Below, in pieces: positions 6,625 through 7,587 of a stretch of DNA of 7,587 nt (within the stretch, counting starts at the first letter, position 1; the number at the start of each line of letters is the position of its first letter). This DNA is from Candidatus Komeilibacteria bacterium (GTDB lineage Bacteria > Patescibacteriota > Patescibacteriia > UBA1558). The notes below the pieces were generated by a model. That model was not told where the DNA came from. It ran no database searches and worked only from the letters and a program-made list of their open reading frames with translations. The DNA is taken from contig JANLIN010000119.1 of NCBI GenBank assembly GCA_024654345.1, forward strand, positions 1 through 7,587, written 5' to 3'. The translations under genes were made by a program, and so were the position numbers.

Positions 6625-6653
6625 ATTATAGATCATTAAGCGTGAAGTGTAAA
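6625..6653 (-). promoter_or_regulatory. Sigma70-like promoter for the MerR-type gene
   Basis: On the minus strand TTTACA (6653-6648) and a perfect TATAAT (6630-6625) are 17 bp apart, the best-placed promoter in the window. Transcription would begin near 6618, giving a leader of about 25 nt. The 17-bp spacer is ordinary, unlike the 19-20 bp spacers of operators activated by classical MerR proteins. Three 7-bp units with the period CACTTTA, CACTTCA, CGCTTAA (6656-6636) overlap the -35 box, and a small palindrome AAGTGGCACTT (6652-6662) touches it; either could be an operator. Confidence 0.7.
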
Positions 6654-6692
6654 GTGGCACTTGCTGGTTTATACATCGACGATCGTCACTGG

Positions 6693-6874
6693 CGCCACTC
6701 CCCAGACCCACGGCCATCGTAGCGAAGTCACTCCCCAGCCCCGCAGGGGCTGATGGGAGTCCCGTTGTGCCGGCACCACGTGACTCCCATCATCCTCCCT
6801 CCGGTCGGATGGGGAGTGGCGCTAGCTACGACCATCGTGGGTGGGGAGTGGCGTTTGCTACGACTTTCGTGGGT
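6693..6874. repeat. Nested foldback repeat with tandem 32-bp units (family C, GGGGAGTGGC motif)
   Basis: This covers most of the gene-free 6594-6936 interval. Outer arms 6693-6736 and 6811-6853 are imperfect inverted repeats with about 33 paired positions: CGCCACTCCCCA, CCCACG, TCGTAGC and CACTCCCC blocks. Inside are two perfect hairpins: CAGCCCC-GCA-GGGGCTG (6736-6752), and TGATGGGAGT (6751-6760) with ACTCCCATCA (6783-6792), whose loop holds the palindrome GTGCCGGCAC (6768-6777). On the right side the unit 6811-6842 is repeated in tandem at 6843-6874 with 28 of 32 matches. The overall plan is a long stem with two branches. No ORF with coding character occupies it, and a related motif begins again at 7562. 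Confidence 0.8.
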
Positions 6875-6885
6875 GGGGTAACATT

Positions 6886-6915
6886 AAACCCAGCCTCTCG
6901 CGAGAGGCTGGGTTT
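6886..6915 (-). terminator. Perfect palindromic intrinsic terminator after the 177-aa protein gene
   Basis: AAACCCAGCCTCTCG (6886-6900) and CGAGAGGCTGGGTTT (6901-6915) form a perfect 15-bp inverted repeat with no spacer; a hairpin would use a 4-nt loop. It begins 21 nt past the stop at 6937. TTTAATGTT follows on the minus strand and TTTATTTG on the plus strand, so the U-run is short in both directions. The palindrome may work bidirectionally. Confidence 0.8.
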
Positions 6916-6936
6916 ATTTGAAATTGGAGTAACTGT

Positions 6937-7470
6937 TTACTGGCCGGCTTGTTCGGTCTTGTAGCGGCTGATAGCGTCGACGACTTGTGAGTCTGACTTC
7001 AGGCGCTCGGTGAAGAGAACGTGATCGGCATTGATCTTCATGTAGTCTTCCGGGCCGTGCAGCTCGTTGCCCAACTTGACCAGGGAAAGTTCATTCTGGC
7101 CCTGTGCCTGCTCGGTCTCACCGGTCTGCGTCTGTTGCAGAGGTCGCTGTACCACCTGGAGGTAGTAGATATCAGATAAGGTAACGAAGTTGCTGTTGTA
7201 GCTTTCTACCTTACCGAAGTAAACCTGACCATTGGACAGGAAGACGGCGGACCAATCGGTCACCGTGACCTGCTCACCTTCCATACCGAAGATGTTGACA
7301 CTGGTATATTTGTCAACAAAGTATAACGCGCCCAAGAGAACTACCACAATAATAACGATCGTGATAATCTTGGCTACCATGCTGTTGGCTTCGGTATTTG
7401 AGCGGGAGGGCTTATTCAGCCTATCTTCCCCAGCACCATGATCCATCGGCTTTTTGATGTCTTCTGGCAT
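6937..7470 (-). CDS. Single-pass membrane protein, conserved CPR-type, unknown function
   Basis: The protein has 177 residues. A hydrophilic tail (1-31) is followed by one transmembrane helix (about 33-52, KIITIVIIVVVLLGALYFV) and a globular part. The globular part begins with DWSAVFLSNGQVYFGKV (72-88) and YNSNFVTLSDIYYLQVV (91-107), then a Gln/Thr-rich linker (111-126), and ends with LVKLGNELHGPEDYMKIN (130-147), an ADHVLFTERL strand and a terminal helix. The order NGQVYFGK, YYLQ, LGNELHGPED and VLFxExL resembles small proteins I associate with Parcubacteria-type genomes; their function is unknown to me. There is no cysteine, which fits exposure outside the membrane. It appears to be a one-gene transcription unit, with its own promoter upstream and a terminator just after the stop. 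No Shine-Dalgarno sequence precedes the ATG. M31 is an alternative start but would remove the cytoplasmic tail. Confidence 0.85.
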   Translation of the reverse strand: MPEDIKKPMDHGAGEDRLNKPSRSNTEANSMVAKIITIVIIVVVLLGALYFVDKYTSVNIFGMEGEQVTVTDWSAVFLSNGQVYFGKVESYNSNFVTLSDIYYLQVVQRPLQQTQTGETEQAQGQNELSLVKLGNELHGPEDYMKINADHVLFTERLKSDSQVVDAISRYKTEQAGQ

Positions 7471-7512
7471 TGCTTAAGTATATTAATAATAAAGGTTGGC
7501 CCTCGCTTGTGT

Positions 7513-7540
7513 ATTATATAACAAACACGGGTTTTCGCAA
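7513..7540 (-). promoter_or_regulatory. Sigma70-like promoter for the 177-aa membrane protein
   Basis: On the minus strand TTGCGA (7540-7535) and a perfect TATAAT (7518-7513) are 16 bp apart. The start point would fall near 7506, giving an AT-rich leader of about 36 nt that holds no Shine-Dalgarno sequence. Confidence 0.6.
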
Positions 7541-7561
7541 AGTGGGGCGGTTGTTGATAAG

Positions 7562-7587
7562 GCCACTCCCCAACAGCCGTAGTCGTA
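7562..7587. repeat. Partial family C repeat at the right window edge
   Basis: The last bases contain CCACTCCCCA followed by GCCGTAGTCGTA. This matches the order of blocks in the left arm of the foldback at 6693-6723 (CCACTCCCCA, a C-rich spacer, then a CGTAG block). The copy is cut by the window edge, so its full form cannot be seen. If it is a second element, the 177-aa gene is flanked by two family C repeats. Confidence 0.5.

Noticed and set aside
6432..6964. Plus-strand frames (6432-6722, 6767-6964) between the MerR-type gene and the 177-aa gene
   Set aside because: They are antisense to the MerR-type gene or run through the foldback repeat and the terminator; no protein motif is visible.
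1..7587. Alternative genetic code with UGA as glycine, known in some CPR lineages
   Set aside because: None of the six complete genes ends in TGA, but all read open with the standard code, contain no in-frame TGA, and use ordinary GGN glycine codons at conserved positions.

Overview
This 7.6 kb window looks like chromosome from a Candidate Phyla Radiation (Patescibacteria, probably Parcubacteria-type) bacterium. That assignment is inference. It rests on three things: a Cys-free, single-pass surface protein built of four Ig-like (DUF11-type) domains, a small membrane protein of a style I associate with these genomes, and a RecO without zinc-finger cysteines. The standard genetic code works throughout. 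All real genes lie on the minus strand, so the window is best read from right to left.

Right to left, the layout is: (1) a promoter and a 177-aa membrane-anchored protein (7470-6937), closed by a perfect 30-bp palindromic terminator (6886-6915). (2) A gene-free stretch of about 340 bp, mostly a nested foldback repeat (6693-6874), followed by a strong sigma70-like promoter. (3) A 74-aa MerR-type protein that is only a DNA-binding domain (6593-6369). (4) A gap filled with two 54-bp direct repeats and an inverted arm (6157-6359). (5) A 55-aa small ORF of unknown function (6153-5986). (6) A leader with hairpins, then ileS (5833-2891, 980 aa) and recO (2843-2151). (7) A hairpin-rich repeat gap (2025-2148). 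(8) The 565-aa Ig-domain surface protein (2016-319). (9) The first 96 codons of a CDP-alcohol phosphatidyltransferase (289-1), cut by the window edge before its catalytic motif.

The recognisable genes are mainly housekeeping: isoleucyl-tRNA charging, RecFOR repair and phospholipid synthesis, together with cell-surface proteins. ileS-recO and the surface protein-phosphatidyltransferase pair may each be co-transcribed, given gaps of 47 and 29 nt. I see no defence system, mobile-element gene, CRISPR array or tRNA/rRNA gene.

The unusual content is between the genes. Three different repeat families, each made of short motifs in both orientations, fill separate gaps and fold into hairpins. Two of them (GAAGCGAGG-type and GGGGAGTGGC-type) occur at two places in the window. 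None of the seven starts has a canonical Shine-Dalgarno sequence at normal spacing.
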